A model generated the notes under the pieces. The model was given only the letters and a program-made list of their open reading frames with translations, was not told the DNA's origin and did no database searches. From contig NZ_JAWPMM010000001.1 in NCBI RefSeq assembly GCF_033344935.1, positions 4,367,501 to 4,431,500 of the forward strand: a stretch of DNA of 64,000 nt, in the 5' to 3' direction. Numbering within the stretch: the first letter of the stretch is position 1; every line of letters begins with the position of its first letter. Made by a program: the position numbers and the translations under genes. Of the stretch, positions 19,428 through 29,324 are shown piece by piece. This DNA comes from Reichenbachiella sp. Its GTDB lineage: Bacteria > Bacteroidota > Bacteroidia > Cytophagales > Cyclobacteriaceae.

Positions 19428-20726
19428 TTACTCATCAAAGCTGTTAGTATACACTTCGAAAGAGTCAGCTGACACCTTAGTGAATACCAGAGATCCAGCT
19501 ACAGCGTTAGAAGCTGCATCTTCAGACTCTTCAAGAGACTCTGCATCAAATGAAGCAGAAAGTTTCACTTTACCATCTGTGAATACTACGTTAGTCAAAG
19601 TACCCTTAGCTTTTGATTTGATGTCTGCATCTGTAGACTTGTCAGTACCAGCGATTGAGTATATAACTCCATCAGTAAGCTTGAAGCTTTTGTCCAATGC
19701 ACCTTCTCTACCGTCGATTTCCAAACCTTCATCTGAAGCTCCAACATACACTGCAAAGTTTTTCACCTCGCCAGCATAAGACTGATCGATATCGATTCCG
19801 TCATCGCCTACGTTGTAAACAACCACGTTAGTTACATTTACGGTTCCTCCGAAGAACTCAACACCATCATCTTTGTTGGCGTAGATTTCGATGTTTTCGA
19901 TAGTCGTACCAGTTCCAACACCACCTAAAGTCAAACCGTTGATTTCGCTACCTTCAGCGATTTCAGCTCCACCGTGACGGATAGAGACGAATTTGATTGA
20001 CCCTGAATTATCCGCAGCATCATCTCCACCGTACTGACCTTCAGTAATAGCAGCATCCACACCTTCGATTTGAGGATCTTCAGTTTTTGCACTTACCGGT
20101 GCTTTACCCAAAATAACCAATCCACCCCATTTTCCATTGTCATCCTGATCTAGAGAAGTACCCGCTAAAGCACCTGGTACGATGTCGTCATCTGTAGATG
20201 TCATAATGATAGGCGCCTCAGCAGTACCTTCAGCCATCAATTTACCACCCCTTGCTACCATCAATACAGCTGCATTGGCTCCTGACAACTCAGAGTTACC
20301 TTTGATAATTGTCCCTGCAGTAATTGTTAAAGTAGCTCCAGACTTTACGATCACTCTTTTATCCAATACAAAAACAGTATCTGCATCGTCATCACCTACG
20401 CCGTTACCATCCCAAGTTGTATCTTCTGAAATGTCAAAGTCAATAGTTTTTTCAACTGGCGCTACAGCTTTCACTCTACCAGCCGTTTGATCTTTGTTGT
20501 CAATTAAAGTCCAATCAGCAAATTCAGTTTCGTCAGATGCTCCTGTAGCTGTATCGTCAGATGATGCTACTGCATCAACAGCAGTTTGTACAGCTTCTAC
20601 AGCTGCTTCTTGCAATTCCTCTTCAGTTGGTTCAGGAATAACGTCATCGATTGGATCATCATCATCGCATGAAACCATCAAACCCATTGTTGTAAACACG
20701 AATATTAGTGCTAATAACTTTTTCAT
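19428..20726 (-). CDS. Surface lipoprotein with right-handed beta-helix
   Basis: The 432-residue protein has a lipoprotein signal (LLALIFVFTTMGLMVSC, acylated Cys near 20) followed by Asp-rich DDDDPIDD, which fits export to the surface. A low-complexity acidic/Ala linker (residues ~35-70) comes next, then parallel beta-helix-like repeats (RVIVKSGATLTITAGTIIKG; KWGGLVILGKAPV; NIEIYANKDDGVEFFGGTVN; VGDDGIDIDQ). Lipoproteins of this type often sit next to Oar-like TonB receptors, and this one lies just upstream of one. Each gene has its own control region with similar direct repeats, so they probably act together on one ligand, as SusD does with SusC. The ligand is not evident. Confidence 0.8.
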   Translation of the reverse strand: MKKLLALIFVFTTMGLMVSCDDDDPIDDVIPEPTEEELQEAAVEAVQTAVDAVASSDDTATGASDETEFADWTLIDNKDQTAGRVKAVAPVEKTIDFDISEDTTWDGNGVGDDDADTVFVLDKRVIVKSGATLTITAGTIIKGNSELSGANAAVLMVARGGKLMAEGTAEAPIIMTSTDDDIVPGALAGTSLDQDDNGKWGGLVILGKAPVSAKTEDPQIEGVDAAITEGQYGGDDAADNSGSIKFVSIRHGGAEIAEGSEINGLTLGGVGTGTTIENIEIYANKDDGVEFFGGTVNVTNVVVYNVGDDGIDIDQSYAGEVKNFAVYVGASDEGLEIDGREGALDKSFKLTDGVIYSIAGTDKSTDADIKSKAKGTLTNVVFTDGKVKLSASFDAESLEESEDAASNAVAGSLVFTKVSADSFEVYTNSFDE

Positions 20727-20842
20727 TTTTCTTTTTTTAAGTATTCTGATATTATATTTTTCAAATTTTGTACTGCAAAACTGTACAAGTGATATTATCA
20801 GGTGTGGAAGTAGTGGTTACCTTTCTGTTAAAAGAACTAAGT

Positions 20843-20882
20843 AATGTGTTATTACTATTTTATCAATGTTAAGAGAATGTGA
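20843..20882. promoter_or_regulatory. PhoB-box-like repeats upstream of the beta-helix lipoprotein
   Basis: AATGTTA (20865-20871) and AATGTGA (20876-20882) have an 11-bp period; read on the minus strand they are TCACATT-N4-TAACATT. A further AATGTGT lies exactly 22 bp before the first (20843-20849). They are 117-156 bp upstream of the start codon and resemble the box before the TonB receptor gene. Confidence 0.35.
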
Positions 20883-20889
20883 AGTACAT

Positions 20890-20928
20890 AAAACAAAAGG
20901 GCAGTTCCATCGCTGAAACTGCCCTTTT
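20890..20928 (-). terminator. Terminator of the MoxR ATPase gene
   Basis: A perfect 12-bp stem, AAAAGGGCAGTT (20895-20906) and AACTGCCCTTTT (20917-20928), has a 10-nt loop; the minus strand continues into T-rich sequence. It lies 22 bp past the stop at 20950. Confidence 0.8.
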
Positions 20929-20949
20929 TAAAGTGATATTAGTATTTTC

Positions 20950-21945
20950 TTATTTAACCATATTGATATTGACTTTGTTCAATATGGTATTGATAATGTC
21001 GTGCGTAGTTATTCCATCTGCTTCCGCCTCGTAGTTGAGGATAATTCTATGATTAAGTACATCTGGTGCCACTTCTTTGATGTCTTCAGGCAAAACAAAG
21101 TCTCGACCCTCTAGAAAAGCAATTGCTTTAGCAGCCAAATTCAAATTGATTGAAGCTCTTGGTGAAGCGCCAAACTGTATGTAATGTGCCTCGTCTTTCA
21201 TTCCAAATGACTCAGGGTCTCTGGTGGCAAAGATCAGCTCAATAATGTATCTCTCTAGTGATTCTGAAAGATTCACACTGTTGATCTCATTTCGAATGGC
21301 AAAAATATCATCCTTGGTCAGAATAGTATCCACCTTGCTATCAAATGTCATGTTAGACATTCTTCGCATAATTTCTAATTCTTCATCTTTGGAAGGATAA
21401 CCAACATGTACTTTCATCATGAACCTATCCACTTGCGCTTCTGGCAGTGGGTAAGTACCTTCTTGATCAACGGGGTTTTGAGTAGCTAGTACCAAGAACG
21501 GTCGATCCAACTCATATGTAGTCTCTCCTATCGTTACTTGCTTCTCTTGCATGGATTCAAGGAGTGCAGATTGCACTTTAGCAGGAGATCTGTTGACCTC
21601 ATCTGCCAAAATCAAATTAGCGAATATGGGTCCTTTTTTTACTTCAAAATTCGATGCCTTCTGATTATAAATCATGGTTCCCAGCAAATCCGCTGGTAGC
21701 AAATCAGGGGTAAACTGAATTCTTTTGAAGTCCAAATGGAGCACATTGGCCAAGGTGTTAACAGTCAAAGTTTTCGCCAAACCAGGCACCCCTTCCAAAA
21801 GAATGTGTCCCTGTGTAAACAAACCAACCATCAACCGGTTGATCATGTATTTCTGACCGACTACTACTTTATTTACTTCAGTGTAAATCTGGTTGATTTT
21901 TTCCTGATGAGCCTTTTTACTGTCTACGTTTGCAGTTGCTTCCAT
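20950..21945 (-). CDS. MoxR-family AAA+ ATPase
   Basis: The protein has 331 residues from the ATG at 21945; a TTG two codons earlier is possible. Walker A is GVPGLAKT (residues 52-59), Walker B LILADEVNR, and sensor region LATQNPVDQEGTYPLPEAQ, all typical of MoxR proteins. These ATPases act as chaperones that mature or assemble partner complexes, normally with a DUF58/VWA protein encoded next door. Here the gene is followed by a strong terminator and no DUF58 or VWA gene is in the window, so its partner must be elsewhere. Confidence 0.92.
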   Translation of the reverse strand: MEATANVDSKKAHQEKINQIYTEVNKVVVGQKYMINRLMVGLFTQGHILLEGVPGLAKTLTVNTLANVLHLDFKRIQFTPDLLPADLLGTMIYNQKASNFEVKKGPIFANLILADEVNRSPAKVQSALLESMQEKQVTIGETTYELDRPFLVLATQNPVDQEGTYPLPEAQVDRFMMKVHVGYPSKDEELEIMRRMSNMTFDSKVDTILTKDDIFAIRNEINSVNLSESLERYIIELIFATRDPESFGMKDEAHYIQFGASPRASINLNLAAKAIAFLEGRDFVLPEDIKEVAPDVLNHRIILNYEAEADGITTHDIINTILNKVNINMVK

Positions 21946-22052
21946 ATTCAAAAGTTATTCTTTACTAACCGAACAAAACTAATCCACTTTGGGTAAGTTT
22001 TAAAACCCAAAACGGATATCAACCAGATGTTGCTGTTAAAAATTGTTAAGTC

Positions 22053-23519
22053 CTACTGGTGGGTAGGTTTTAGCAGGTCATTCACGGTTTTCACCGGATT
22101 AAAAGTGGAAATAGGCACTTCTACAAACAGTGTAATCCAATCTGCCATAGCACCATTCCAAAGACCCGGCAGCTCCATGGCTTTGAGGTCTTTTCCATTT
22201 TTAGACTTTTCGGTTATAAAACCAGTCTTATCATCTCTATACTTAAGTAAATCAAATTTTTCCCCATTACAGCTTTTCACACCACAGACTAAATCTACTG
22301 GATTAAAGTGCGATGACTTTTTCAAAATATCGGCTTGCGTTGAATCTGACATATCTATCTGGGCAGTCTCGGCAATCTGAAGAGAAGTTCCTTCCGTTCC
22401 TTTAACCCAGAAAGGTCCACCACCCGGTTCGCCTGTATTTTCCACCATGCCACAAACACGAACTGGTCTGTTTAGATATTTTGCCAATTCGTCTGAATCT
22501 TTGAAATTCAAATCCATGCCATACTGAGTCTTGAGTTTGTCAACTGCTTCGGAAAGACAGTCTTCACCTTTTGCCATTCTGTTTTGCCAATTAAAAGAAT
22601 CTTTTTGAAAAGACAGTAACAAACTGGCCAACGCCTTTTTGTAAGTGATCGTATCGGCCTTTAAATGATCAGGTACCACATTATCAATATTCTTCACGAA
22701 AATGACATCAGCATCTAGATCATTTAAGTTCTCCAATAAGGCACCGTGCCCGGCAGGTCTAAATAGCAGTTGTCCATTATCTAGAAATGGCTCATTCGAC
22801 AAATCTACTGCAATGGTATCCGTCGATTTTTTCTGTTGTGAGAAGGAAACTTCATATTTAACTCCCAGGGCACTTTCATATTTTGCTGTCACTTCATTCA
22901 GCTTGGACTCAAATTTTTGCTGATGTTCTGGTGATACGGTAAAATGCAAGCATACAAGACCGTCTTGAGAAGCGTATTTCGCTCCTTCTATCAAATGCTC
23001 TTCTATAGGTGTTTTTGATTGACCATCCTCCAAATGAAAGGACAAAAGCCCTTTGGGTAAACTTCCATAGCCCAGTCCATTATCTTCTAACAAGGCATTC
23101 ACTATGGTTTTGTAATCTTTAGCTTTCAATAAGCTTTCTATGTCATTGCCTTGTTTTTGGAGGCTTTCAGAAAGCTCATTGAAAAAGGCAAAATCTTTGA
23201 TTCCATCTATGAATTTTTGAGTTCCTGCATTCAATTCACCTCCCGACACAAATTCAAAAAGCTCTTTGAACATCCTGGTGGCTGCTCCTGAAGCAGGCAC
23301 AAATTTCAACAAGCTTAGACCTTTAGCCTGAGATTCGTATTGACTCACAAAATCATTAATTTGCTGAGGTGTTAATTTGATAATACCATCGCCAATAGTG
23401 GCTGGTCTATCTAGATTCAAAAAAGGAAATCCAGATTTAAAATCCTCAATTTGATTTTTTATTACGCTGATATCGCTACCGCGTGAAATAATGTAGCCTT
23501 CTTGGTCTGATGAAAACAT
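22053..23519 (-). CDS. DUF4301 family protein
   Basis: The 488-residue cytoplasmic protein matches the Bacteroidota DUF4301 family in length and motifs: LKFVPASGAATRMFKELF near residue 75, VPASGAA forming a likely nucleotide-binding-like loop, LFRPAGHGALLENLNDLDAD near 250, and GEPGGGPFWVKG near 370. The GHGALLENLN and VKNIDN motifs recall nucleotidyltransferase-like or sugar-nucleotide folds, so the fold may be GT-A-like, but no reaction is established. It lies 23 bp after the glycogen synthase stop on the same strand and is probably co-transcribed with it, which suggests a link to sugar metabolism. Confidence 0.85.
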   Translation of the reverse strand: MFSSDQEGYIISRGSDISVIKNQIEDFKSGFPFLNLDRPATIGDGIIKLTPQQINDFVSQYESQAKGLSLLKFVPASGAATRMFKELFEFVSGGELNAGTQKFIDGIKDFAFFNELSESLQKQGNDIESLLKAKDYKTIVNALLEDNGLGYGSLPKGLLSFHLEDGQSKTPIEEHLIEGAKYASQDGLVCLHFTVSPEHQQKFESKLNEVTAKYESALGVKYEVSFSQQKKSTDTIAVDLSNEPFLDNGQLLFRPAGHGALLENLNDLDADVIFVKNIDNVVPDHLKADTITYKKALASLLLSFQKDSFNWQNRMAKGEDCLSEAVDKLKTQYGMDLNFKDSDELAKYLNRPVRVCGMVENTGEPGGGPFWVKGTEGTSLQIAETAQIDMSDSTQADILKKSSHFNPVDLVCGVKSCNGEKFDLLKYRDDKTGFITEKSKNGKDLKAMELPGLWNGAMADWITLFVEVPISTFNPVKTVNDLLKPTHQ

Positions 23520-23542
23520 TTCTTGTTATTTGAATTTTAAAT

Positions 23543-25372
23543 TTACTTGGTTGGATAATTATCTAAGGCCATGTCATAAGCACGATCATAGTGTTTAATG
23601 AGGTTTTTCCAATCAAACTCCTCTGACAAATCCTCTGCCTTATTTCTACTTTGAATCCTAAATTTCCTATTCGTATTCACGAATTGCAACATTTTGTTGG
23701 CCAATTGATCTGCTGCAGAGTGAAAATCCTGATCTTCTCTTTCGATCAAATACATACCATGAGCCTCATTGCCTTTTTTGATTTTCTTTACATAGTTTCC
23801 AAAGCCGGACAGATCAGAAGTGACAGCCGAAACTCCACGAGCCAAACATTCTACCGGAGTATAGCCCCACGGCTCATAATAGCTTGGGAATATACCCATA
23901 TGACATCCTCTCACAAACTGACCATATTCCATTCCGAATAGGGGGTTTGTGGCAGCAATGAAATCAGGATGGTAAACCACTTTTACTTTATCGTCTTTGT
24001 GATTGAGCAAATTGGCTCCTCGTAAAAAATTGAGCACTGGATCTTCGCCATCATTCACTAAATTGTGCGTGACCACACTAGGCAAGCGATCGGATTTCCA
24101 GGATTGGATGGTTCTACGATATCTCAACTTCCAGTAGTCATCTACTAAATCATTTAGTGCGGGCAAACGATGATCAGAATTGGTAGCTGCCGCTTCAAAC
24201 AATCGCTCCTTGAGCTGCTCCATGATCGCATCGCAATTGTGATCGATCTCTTCCATGATGGCTCGGGAAGTCAATACATCTTGATTGATGCTGGTATAAG
24301 GTTGCTTGGTAACAAAGAACATGACAACGGTTTTGTCAATTTTCTTTTCTTTCATGTAGTGGTTCAATCTGGCCAAAGCTTCCAGCGTCAGATCATACCC
24401 CTTGTTTTTGTATTCAAACCGCCCGGAAGTAAAAAAGTAAAGCGTATTGTTCAGATCAAAAGTATAGGACTGAAAAAAGTGTCCCATCACAAAATGCTCA
24501 ATCTGTTTTTTGTAGGTATGATGTAAATTCTGCACTTCGTGCAATACGGAAAACCGATCGATGTTTAAGCCATTCGGCAATATTCGATCAGGATTTCTAC
24601 CCAAAAGATGAATACATTCCTTAGCTGTGACTTCACTTACTGTCGTAAAGACATTGGCGCCATGCGCACAGGCACGCTCAAGCTGTACTGTCGGCTCCAC
24701 ATTAAATTTTTTCGCTTCAGCAGCCCAATCCAAGAAAGGCAAATGATCGTAGAAAAATGGATCATTCATAGCTAAATATCGCCCCAGTAATGTCGCATGC
24801 GTGGTGAAAACCGTTTGAATAGGTATTTGTTCTTTTCTCAAATCCGGAATCGCTGTGCCAGCCATCCACTCATGAAAGTGAGCCAACAAATCCTGATCTG
24901 CATCCAAACACACCCGAGCATATCTGGACAAAAATTCTTTGACCATAAATCCAAATGCCAGCACTTCATCCATCAATGGATCGTGCTGATTGAAGGATAT
25001 ATGATGGTTTTGCCAGTAGTAGTATTTGATATCTCCAAGCTGTGACATCACACTCTGAGGGTTGAATAGTACAGTGGTTGGTCTACCCGAAACCAACCAC
25101 GATCCAATTTGCACATCCCAGCCCATGTCATTAAGCTCACGGACAATTTTAGACGCTGGTGTATCTAGAGAATTGTCAGGTTCGAAATCTGCATTTACGT
25201 TGGCATGAACCTTTGGTCCCAACAAAACATAATTATCACCCCAAGCTTTAACCATGGTAGGTACTTTGGAGCGAATCACCGTATAAATGCCTCCTACTTG
25301 ATTACACACTTCCCAAGCAACTTCAACTAATGTTGTGTTTTTTCGAGTCACAGTTTTTGCTTTTGAAGCCAT
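23543..25372 (-). CDS. Glycogen synthase, GT3 family
   Basis: This 609-residue enzyme is of the animal/fungal glycogen synthase type (GT3), not the bacterial GT5 GlgA. Visible are VEVAWEVCNQVGGIYTVIRSK at the N-terminus, HFHEWMAGTAIPDLR, FTTHATLLGRYLA, TVSEVTAKECIHLLGRNPD, LPNGLNIDRF, and the C-terminal PSYYEPWGYTPVECLARG that binds the sugar nucleotide. It adds glucose from UDP-glucose (probably) to an alpha-1,4-glucan in the cytoplasm. The divergent GH31/GT4/GH57-like genes and the branching enzyme complete an alpha-glucan locus. The 273-bp spacer to the GH31 gene holds the divergent promoters. Confidence 0.92.
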   Translation of the reverse strand: MASKAKTVTRKNTTLVEVAWEVCNQVGGIYTVIRSKVPTMVKAWGDNYVLLGPKVHANVNADFEPDNSLDTPASKIVRELNDMGWDVQIGSWLVSGRPTTVLFNPQSVMSQLGDIKYYYWQNHHISFNQHDPLMDEVLAFGFMVKEFLSRYARVCLDADQDLLAHFHEWMAGTAIPDLRKEQIPIQTVFTTHATLLGRYLAMNDPFFYDHLPFLDWAAEAKKFNVEPTVQLERACAHGANVFTTVSEVTAKECIHLLGRNPDRILPNGLNIDRFSVLHEVQNLHHTYKKQIEHFVMGHFFQSYTFDLNNTLYFFTSGRFEYKNKGYDLTLEALARLNHYMKEKKIDKTVVMFFVTKQPYTSINQDVLTSRAIMEEIDHNCDAIMEQLKERLFEAAATNSDHRLPALNDLVDDYWKLRYRRTIQSWKSDRLPSVVTHNLVNDGEDPVLNFLRGANLLNHKDDKVKVVYHPDFIAATNPLFGMEYGQFVRGCHMGIFPSYYEPWGYTPVECLARGVSAVTSDLSGFGNYVKKIKKGNEAHGMYLIEREDQDFHSAADQLANKMLQFVNTNRKFRIQSRNKAEDLSEEFDWKNLIKHYDRAYDMALDNYPTK

Positions 25373-25645
25373 AGTACAAGTATTATATAATTAAACACCT
25401 TCCAAACAGAAGTAGAATTATGATTTATCCAATAAAATTGCAATTTCATTGAAGCAAAAATAACAAATAATACAATCTGTTAAAAAGCAGTTTGCAAAAA
25501 GAGCCTTTTATTGTTAATCATGTTTATTTTTGCAAGCAATTATTTTGATCGAAATGAAGAAAGAATGACTTGAAAAATAATCTTCATTTCAGAAGCAACT
25601 AATAGCATTCAAAATAGTTTAAATTTCTCCATGATAAAATAAGAA

Positions 25646-28090
25646 ATGGAAAATCTTACAGAAGAAAATAAAAAAGATGAAGTCGCTGACTTCTCTGGAA
25701 ATTATATAGAAAAATTTCAGGACAAGAATGCAGAAGAATTTTTCTCTGGAGCTTTAGTGTCTTGGGAAAAGCAAGGAGACGCATTCGTATTTCATGGAGA
25801 ATTGGCTTCTCTAGAGATTCGAATCATTGCATCGGATATCCTGAAGTTCAGACATGGCATAGACGGTTATTTCGATGATGACTTTTCGTATGCTATCGAC
25901 CCATCGTTTAGCCCTGAGCAAACCAACTACAAGTTTGAAGATCAAAAAGCTGCGTTTGTAATTAAAACGGATGTACTCAAATGCTTCATCAGTAAAACCT
26001 CTTTGCAAACCAAAATTTTGACATTAGATGGTACGGCCGTCCTGGAAGATGAAAAAGGTTTCCACTGGCAGGATCACAAACACTATGGAGGCAATATCAG
26101 TATTTGCACCAGAGTGCTACATAAGGATGAGAAGTTTTACGGCTTAGGTGACAAAACAGGCCACCTCAATCTTATCGGAACCAAAAGAGAACTATGGGGT
26201 ACGGACTCCTATGGTTATGGCAATGAGTCTGACCCAGTCTATAAAAACATTCCATTCTATATGGGACAACATAGTCAAGTCGGCTATGGCATCTTCATGG
26301 ACAATACGTTCAGAAGTTTCTTTGATTTTGGAAAAGAAAGGAAAACGGTTTGTAGCTATTGGTCGCAAGGCGGTGAAATGCGCTACTACTACATCCACGG
26401 ACCAAAGTTGATAGATGTAGTAAGCAAGTACGCAAAACTGACAGGTAAGCCTCAATTGCCACCCAAATGGGCATTAGGCTATCACCAAAGTAAGTGGAGC
26501 TACTATCCAGAATCAGTAGTAAGAAAACTAGGTGACGAATTTAGAAGCCGAGAGATTCCTTGCGATGTGATTCACCTGGATATCGACTATATGGATGGAT
26601 TCAGATGCTTTACCTGGGACGATAAAAAATTTCCTAACCCGAAACAAATGATCAGTGACCTCAAAGCGCAAGGGTTTAAAACCGTGGTGATTATTGATCC
26701 CGGAATTAAAGTAGACAAAAACTATAGCGTCTATCAGGAAGGAATAGCAGGCGATCATTTCTGCAAAAGAATGGACGGCGATTTGCTCAAAGCCAGTGTA
26801 TGGCCTGGGCTGTGTCATTTCCCAGATTTTACTCAGAAAAAAACGCGTGAATGGTGGGCTACACTCTTCGATGGACTGGTCGAAGATGGTGTGGATGGTG
26901 TGTGGAATGACATGAACGAACCGGCCACTTTCGAAGACGGCACTTTCCCTAATGACGTTCGCCATGATTTCGACGGACATCCAGGCAGTCACAGAAAAGG
27001 ACACAATGTATATGGCTCGTTGATGGCTCAGTCCACTTGGGCAGGCCAAAAGCAATTCATACAAAACAAACGGCCTTTTACTATCTCGAGATCAGCTTAC
27101 GCCGGCATTCAGAAACATGCTTCGGTCTGGACTGGAGACAACATGGCTTCGTGGGAACATTTGAAAATTGCCAACATTCAATGCCAGCGATTGGCTGCTT
27201 CAGGGATCTCATTTGCAGGATCAGACGTCGGTGGTTTCATAGGATCGCCAGATGGTGAACTTTACACACGTTGGATTCAAATGGCTGTTTTCCATCCATT
27301 TTTCAGAACACACTCTTCTGGTGACCATGGAGATAAGGAACCATGGAAATTTGATCAAAAGTATGTAGACATTGTTCGTCGCTTTATAGAAATGCGCTAC
27401 GAATTGATGCCTTACATTTATTCTGTGTTTCAACATCACAGTGAAACGGGAGTGCCTATGATTCGCTCACTACATTTGGAAGGACATATCGATCCAGAGA
27501 CTTTCTACAGAGAAGAAGAATTTTTCTTAGGGGATCACTTAATGATTTGCCCTGTTTCTGAACCAGATAAATCCAGTCGTAAAATGTACCTGACTTCGGG
27601 TCAATGGTACAACTACTGGACAGATCAATTGATAGATGGTGGATTAGAAATAAAGGTGGATACGCCTTTGGATCAAATTCCAATCTTCGTACGCCAAGGG
27701 GCTATCATTCCAAAGCAACCCAAAATGCAGTATGTGGATGAGTTTGAGTTTGATGCTTTAACACTGGAATGTTACAAACCGTCTGCTGACACCTCGTCTA
27801 CCCTATACGAAGATAGCGGAGACGGATACGATTATTTATCATCTGATGGATATGTCAAAAAACATTTGACTTCGTCAATAGACGGATTTAATTGGGTGAT
27901 TACTCAAGAATCAGAAGGCGAATTTGAATCGGCCTACCAGACCTATGAAATAAAGCTACATGGACTGCAACAAATCCCAGCACAAATAGTAGTAGACAAT
28001 GAAGACCTGACTGCCCAAGTAAAGTTTGAAGGAAGCATTTCAGTTCTTTTAGTAAATAAAGATTTTAAACAAGTAGTAATTAAAACATAG
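25646..28090 (+). CDS. GH31 alpha-glucosidase
   Basis: The 814-residue protein has the GH31 beta-sandwich N-terminus, the catalytic barrel with nucleophile region VWNDMNEPATF (Asp about 422), acid/base region WTGDNMASWEHL, and the second signature SDVGGFIG. It lacks a signal peptide, so it should act on cytoplasmic alpha-glucan or malto-oligosaccharides, releasing glucose. It is the first gene of a plus-strand operon with GT4 and GH57-like genes inside a glycogen locus; comparable Bacteroidota loci often have a debranching enzyme at this place, so this enzyme may cover part of glycogen breakdown (inference). A TATTTTTG -7-like box is at 25525-25532. Confidence 0.93.
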   Translation: MENLTEENKKDEVADFSGNYIEKFQDKNAEEFFSGALVSWEKQGDAFVFHGELASLEIRIIASDILKFRHGIDGYFDDDFSYAIDPSFSPEQTNYKFEDQKAAFVIKTDVLKCFISKTSLQTKILTLDGTAVLEDEKGFHWQDHKHYGGNISICTRVLHKDEKFYGLGDKTGHLNLIGTKRELWGTDSYGYGNESDPVYKNIPFYMGQHSQVGYGIFMDNTFRSFFDFGKERKTVCSYWSQGGEMRYYYIHGPKLIDVVSKYAKLTGKPQLPPKWALGYHQSKWSYYPESVVRKLGDEFRSREIPCDVIHLDIDYMDGFRCFTWDDKKFPNPKQMISDLKAQGFKTVVIIDPGIKVDKNYSVYQEGIAGDHFCKRMDGDLLKASVWPGLCHFPDFTQKKTREWWATLFDGLVEDGVDGVWNDMNEPATFEDGTFPNDVRHDFDGHPGSHRKGHNVYGSLMAQSTWAGQKQFIQNKRPFTISRSAYAGIQKHASVWTGDNMASWEHLKIANIQCQRLAASGISFAGSDVGGFIGSPDGELYTRWIQMAVFHPFFRTHSSGDHGDKEPWKFDQKYVDIVRRFIEMRYELMPYIYSVFQHHSETGVPMIRSLHLEGHIDPETFYREEEFFLGDHLMICPVSEPDKSSRKMYLTSGQWYNYWTDQLIDGGLEIKVDTPLDQIPIFVRQGAIIPKQPKMQYVDEFEFDALTLECYKPSADTSSTLYEDSGDGYDYLSSDGYVKKHLTSSIDGFNWVITQESEGEFESAYQTYEIKLHGLQQIPAQIVVDNEDLTAQVKFEGSISVLLVNKDFKQVVIKT

Positions 28091-28133
28091 ACAACAAACA
28101 GCCCACTTAATTCCTATATCAAACACCTGAACT

Positions 28134-29324
28134 ATGAGCGTAAAAATCTTAATGCTTGGACCTGGGGCACCAGGTCGTCAAACGAGTGGCTTAGGAGTCG
28201 CCACCGAAAAGTTGGCTAATGAACTATCTAAAAAGACTAGTTTAAAAATCATCGAACCCAAACAGTTCGACCAACTGGGAAAACCCAAAGCTAAGCAAGA
28301 AACAGTTGAATTTTCAGATTTGAGTGTCTTGCAGGAATTGGCTACAGTGAGCATCGAAGCACAGCTTTCAGCTTATGACTATCATGAGGTGACGCAGTCA
28401 CATACCTTGGAAAAAGTGGAAAGTCAGAAGCTGTACAAGCAGCTGACTACTTTTTCAGACGAACTGATTTTGGAAGGTGAAAAGGTCGACTATGATGCAC
28501 TCTATGCTCACGATTGGATTACTTTCAAAGCAGCGCTGGATCTCAAAGAGCGATTTGGTAAAAAACTAATCGTTCATGTCCATTCTTTGGATTTTGATAG
28601 AAATTTTGGACAGACGAAATCCTGGATTTTCGAACTAGAACAAAAGGCCATGCAAGCAGCAGAAGCGGTCATTGCAGTGAGCGAGTATTCGAAAAGAGTA
28701 ATGGTTGAAGAATACGGAATATCAGCAGAGAAAATCCATGTGATATACCATGGACATACAGCTACTGCACCTATAAAAGCTAAGAGCCCATTTAGTGAAA
28801 AGATTGTTTTGTTCGTAGGTCGATTGTCAGGTCAAAAAGGCCCGATGCAATTTCTCGAAATTGCAGAAAAAGTATTTGAACAAAACCCAAACACCAGATT
28901 TGTTATATCAGGCGAAGGTGAGTTGTATAAGAAATTGATCGAAGCCGGTGCAGGAAGTGCGATAGCTGGAAGATTCCATATCACCGGTTATTTAGAAACT
29001 GAAGAACTAATGAAGCTCTACGCGATTGCCGATGTCTATTGTATGCCTTCGTTCTCTGAGCCTTTTGGGCTGACTGCACTCGAAGCGGCAGAAGCGGGTA
29101 TTCCTTTGGTGCTTTCGGATAGATGCGGCGCTGCAGAATTGTTGCCAGATGCGTGCCAAGCGAGCCCTACCGCAACGGATGATTTCGTAGATCAGATCAT
29201 TGCACTTTTGGAAGACGATAGCAAATGCAAAGCACAAGTGAAGAGCAATAAGAAAGAAATTAAAAAATTGAGTTGGGAGAAGTCTGCGACTGAAGTACTT
29301 TCGGTGGTAGATGCTGTACTATGA
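28134..29324 (+). CDS. GT4-family glycosyltransferase
   Basis: The 396-residue GT-B enzyme shows the N-terminal LGPGAPGRQTSGLGVATEKL, YDALYAHDWITFKAALDLK, HVHSLDFDR, VIAVSEYSKRVMVEEYGI, then LFVGRLSGQKGP and the donor-binding PSFSEPFGLTALEAAEAG. It has no signal peptide. Its stop overlaps the start of the GH57-like gene by 4 nt (ATGA), a coupling seen widely for GT4-GH57 gene pairs in Bacteroidota glycogen loci. It probably makes or extends an alpha-glucan; donor and exact product are unknown. Confidence 0.85.
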   Translation: MSVKILMLGPGAPGRQTSGLGVATEKLANELSKKTSLKIIEPKQFDQLGKPKAKQETVEFSDLSVLQELATVSIEAQLSAYDYHEVTQSHTLEKVESQKLYKQLTTFSDELILEGEKVDYDALYAHDWITFKAALDLKERFGKKLIVHVHSLDFDRNFGQTKSWIFELEQKAMQAAEAVIAVSEYSKRVMVEEYGISAEKIHVIYHGHTATAPIKAKSPFSEKIVLFVGRLSGQKGPMQFLEIAEKVFEQNPNTRFVISGEGELYKKLIEAGAGSAIAGRFHITGYLETEELMKLYAIADVYCMPSFSEPFGLTALEAAEAGIPLVLSDRCGAAELLPDACQASPTATDDFVDQIIALLEDDSKCKAQVKSNKKEIKKLSWEKSATEVLSVVDAVL

